A stretch of 64,000 nt of DNA, taken from contig NC_045441.1 in the NCBI RefSeq assembly GCF_002776525.5, forward strand, positions 108,281,440 to 108,345,439, written 5' to 3'. Shown here piece after piece: positions 62,308 through 64,000 of this stretch. The position numbers were made by a program, and so were the translations under genes. The stretch's first letter is position 1; each line of letters begins with the position of its first letter. This stretch comes from Piliocolobus tephrosceles. Its lineage: Eukaryota > Chordata > Mammalia > Primates > Cercopithecidae. The notes below the pieces were generated by a model. It did not search any database. It had not been told where the DNA came from and saw only the letters and a list, made by a program, of their open reading frames with translations.

Positions 62308-62414
62308 AAAATGGGCACAGGATTTAAATAGATATTTAAATAGATATTCAAATCCTATGCCCATTTTGTATATCTTTTCGTATATTTAGGTATCTTTGAA
62401 AGAAGATATACAAA
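62308..62414. repeat. Double hairpin inside the L1M
   Basis: Stem 1: 62308-62325 pairs with 62350-62367 (17 of 18 bases), around AAAATGGGCACAGGATTT. Stem 2: 62365-62379 pairs with 62398-62414, with 'gtatatctt' opposite 'aagatatac'. An L1 normally reads straight from 'aaaatgggcaaagga' to 'gaagatatacaaatgg', so the inverted segment between them is an insertion. Confidence 0.88.
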
Positions 62415-62435
62415 TGGCTGGTAAGCTCATGAAAA

Positions 62436-62781
62436 GATGCTGTCTAACTCAGCCTGGGGACTGCTATAACTATGAACTGGTGAATTATAAACAACAGAAT
62501 TTTATTTCTCATAGTTCTGGAGGCAGGAAGTGTGAGATCAGGGTGCCAGCATGTTTGGTTTCAGGGCCTTCTTTCAGGTTGCATACTGCTGTCTTCTGGT
62601 AGCCTCCCATGGCAGAAATTGGATGAGCTACCCTGCTGGTCTCTTTTCAAAAGGACACTAAAATCTACGCTGATGACCTAGTTACCTCCCAAAGTTCCCA
62701 CCTCCAAATATCATTGAAATATCACATTGAAATTAGAATTCAACACATAGATTCTGGGGGATACAAAACCATAACAGATGC
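62436..62781 (-). mobile_element. MaLR (MLT1-type) solo LTR, antisense, with 5-bp target duplication
   Basis: The 336-bp LTR at 62441-62776 starts TG and ends CA. It includes 'aattataaacaacagaattt', 'tatttctcatagttctggag' and 'cctagttacctcccaaag', as in MLT1 LTRs read in antisense. GATGC flanks both sides (62436-62440, 62777-62781). No internal sequence remains. It sits inside an L1M, whose sequence is restored when the LTR is removed. Confidence 0.85.
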
Positions 62782-63550
62782 TCAGCATCACTGGTCATTA
62801 GGAAAATTAAAATCAAAACCACAATGAAATACCACTTTACACTCACTGGGGTGGCTAAAATTTAAAAAGAGAGACGTTAATAAATTTTGACAAGGATGTG
62901 AAGAAATTGGCACTCTCCTACATTTCTGGTGGAATTGTCAAAGGTGCAACTTCTTTGGAAAATATTTTGGAAGCTCCTTAAAGTATTAAACACATAATTA
63001 CAGACTATATAACTGAGAAATTCCACTAGTAGGTACATTTTCAAGAGAAATGAACACAAATTTTCATGCAAAGACTCACAGAAAAATATACATACAGCCT
63101 CATTTTTAATAACCCCCAAAGTGGAAACAAACTAAGAGTCCATCAACTGATTAACAAATAAAATGTGAAAATTTATAAAAGGGAATATTATTTGGCCATA
63201 AAAAGAAATGAATAACTGATTTATGCTGCAACATGGGTAAACCTTGAATAGACTATGTTCAGTGGAAGAAGCCAGTCACTAAAATCACATATGGATGATT
63301 TCATTTCTGTGAAATATCCAGAACAGGAAAATGGGAAGAGTCAGAAAGTTTATTCCAAGGGGGAGAAAGGAAAAGAACATATTATGACTGCTAATGGGCA
63401 CAACTTTTTTCTTCACAGATATGAAAATGTTTAAAAGTATACAGGGGAATTGCTCGCACAACTCTGAATATTCTAAAAACTGAATTGTATAATCAAAAGG
63501 AAGGATTTCATGATATGCAAATTTTGTCACAATAAAGCTTTACTTTTAAA

Positions 63551-63732
63551 AGTAAACTTTTCATTACCAGTCAGAAATTTTACATTGCTCCTTTTTCCTT
63601 TTCAATGTTATTTTCATTTATCTGAAATAACAGTATCCCACTTTATAATAAAAATTAATGATCCCCTATTTTAATGATCAAAAATTACACACGTTGATTA
63701 CAATGAAAGTATATTTTTAAAATTTTTGTGAC
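63551..63732. other. Short unique AT-rich stretch
   Basis: No feature recognised between the L1M end and the last Alu. Confidence 0.4.
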
Positions 63733-64000
63733 TTTTTTTTTTTTTTTTTTTTTTTTTTTGAGGCGGAGTCTCTCTCTGTCGCCCAGGCTGGAGTGCAGTG
63801 GCCGGATCTCAGCTCCCTGCAAGCTCCGCCTCCCGGGTTCCCGCCATTCTCCTGCCTCAGCCTCCGGAGTAGCTGGGACTACAGGCGCCTGCCACCTCGC
63901 CCGGCTAGTTTTTTGTATTTTTTTAGTAGAGACGGGGTTTCACCGTGTTAGCCAGGATGGTCTCGATCTCCTGACCTTGTGATTCACCCGTCTCGGCCTC
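63733..64000 (-). repeat. Young AluY (Old World monkey AluYR-like), antisense, cut by window end
   Basis: T27, then 'gaggcggagtctctctctgtc'. Changes from generic AluY, 'gtggccggatctcagctc', 'gccacctcgcccggctagtt', a six-T tract before 'agtagagac', and 'cacccgtctcggcctc', form a set I associate with cercopithecid AluY subfamilies. CpGs are nearly all intact, indicating recent insertion. The 3' side (element start and second target duplication) lies outside the window. Confidence 0.8.

Larger units (their letters stand above)
62055..63550 (+). mobile_element. L1M-type LINE 3' portion, sense, split by a solo LTR
   Basis: ORF2 end and 3' UTR in order: 'catctgataagaggttaatg', 'gaagatatacaaatggctgg', 'catgaaaagatgc', LTR, 'gatgctcagcatcactggtc', 'aaaccacaatgaaataccac', 'tttatgctgcaacatgggta', and the end 'cacaataaagctttac'. 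No intact frame. The stretch 62160-62400 carries an expansion and a hairpin not found in a normal L1. Confidence 0.85.

Overview
This window is AT-rich, gene-poor primate nuclear DNA. It is dominated by Alu, L1, L2, MIR and MaLR interspersed repeats set in unique, intron-like or intergenic sequence. No multi-exon protein-coding gene, rRNA or tRNA was recognised. The only recognisable coding-derived sequence is a processed RPL37 retrocopy (2779-3183) with a full 97-residue reading frame, a poly(A)-derived tail and a perfect 15-bp target-site duplication. The Alu cut off by the right edge (63733-64000) carries a set of changes I associate with Old World monkey AluY lineages (AluYR-like), so a macaque, baboon or guenon-type genome is the best guess. 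That rests on remembered diagnostic positions and was not searched.

Layout. 1-3200: MIR and antisense L2 remnants, a CTTT microsatellite, and the RPL37 retrocopy. 3200-6050: an old antisense L1/HAL1-like segment carrying an Alu and TATC repeats. 9150-11510: an L2 reverse-transcriptase fragment whose 5' part recurs nearby in inverted orientation. 12400-13215: an L2 3' end split by a MaLR solo LTR. 15.7-25 kb: scattered Alus, an L3/CR1-like fragment, L2 and a good MIR. 25.9-29.1 kb: repeat-free sequence of more balanced composition, the best candidate for conserved regulatory DNA. 30-36 kb: an L2 carrying an Alu and a twin-primed (5'-inverted) L1, followed by an Alu inside an antisense L1. 36.7-42.8 kb: Alus, MIRs, a striking palindrome at an Alu tail, a polypurine tract and a short antisense L1. 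45.6-47.3 kb: an old L1. 48.7-59 kb: mostly unique DNA with one L1 3' end. 59-64 kb: Alus and an L1M split by a second MaLR solo LTR, ending in the truncated Alu.

The most important structural observation concerns the assembly. The 2.18 kb at 30158-32340 reappears at 32741-34907, offset by 2583-2584 bp, with only four substitutions and a one-base homopolymer change found by eye. The copies are separated by exactly 400 N that start at a poly(T) run. The simplest reading is two overlapping contigs, perhaps different haplotypes, placed side by side; a real tandem duplication is the alternative. The most interesting biological structures are two local inverted repeats that look like template-switch products (40074-40241 and 62308-62414), the inverted L2 duplication, and the open RPL37 retrocopy. 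I did not find a convincing new gene system. The regulatory and exon candidates are inferences from appearance only.
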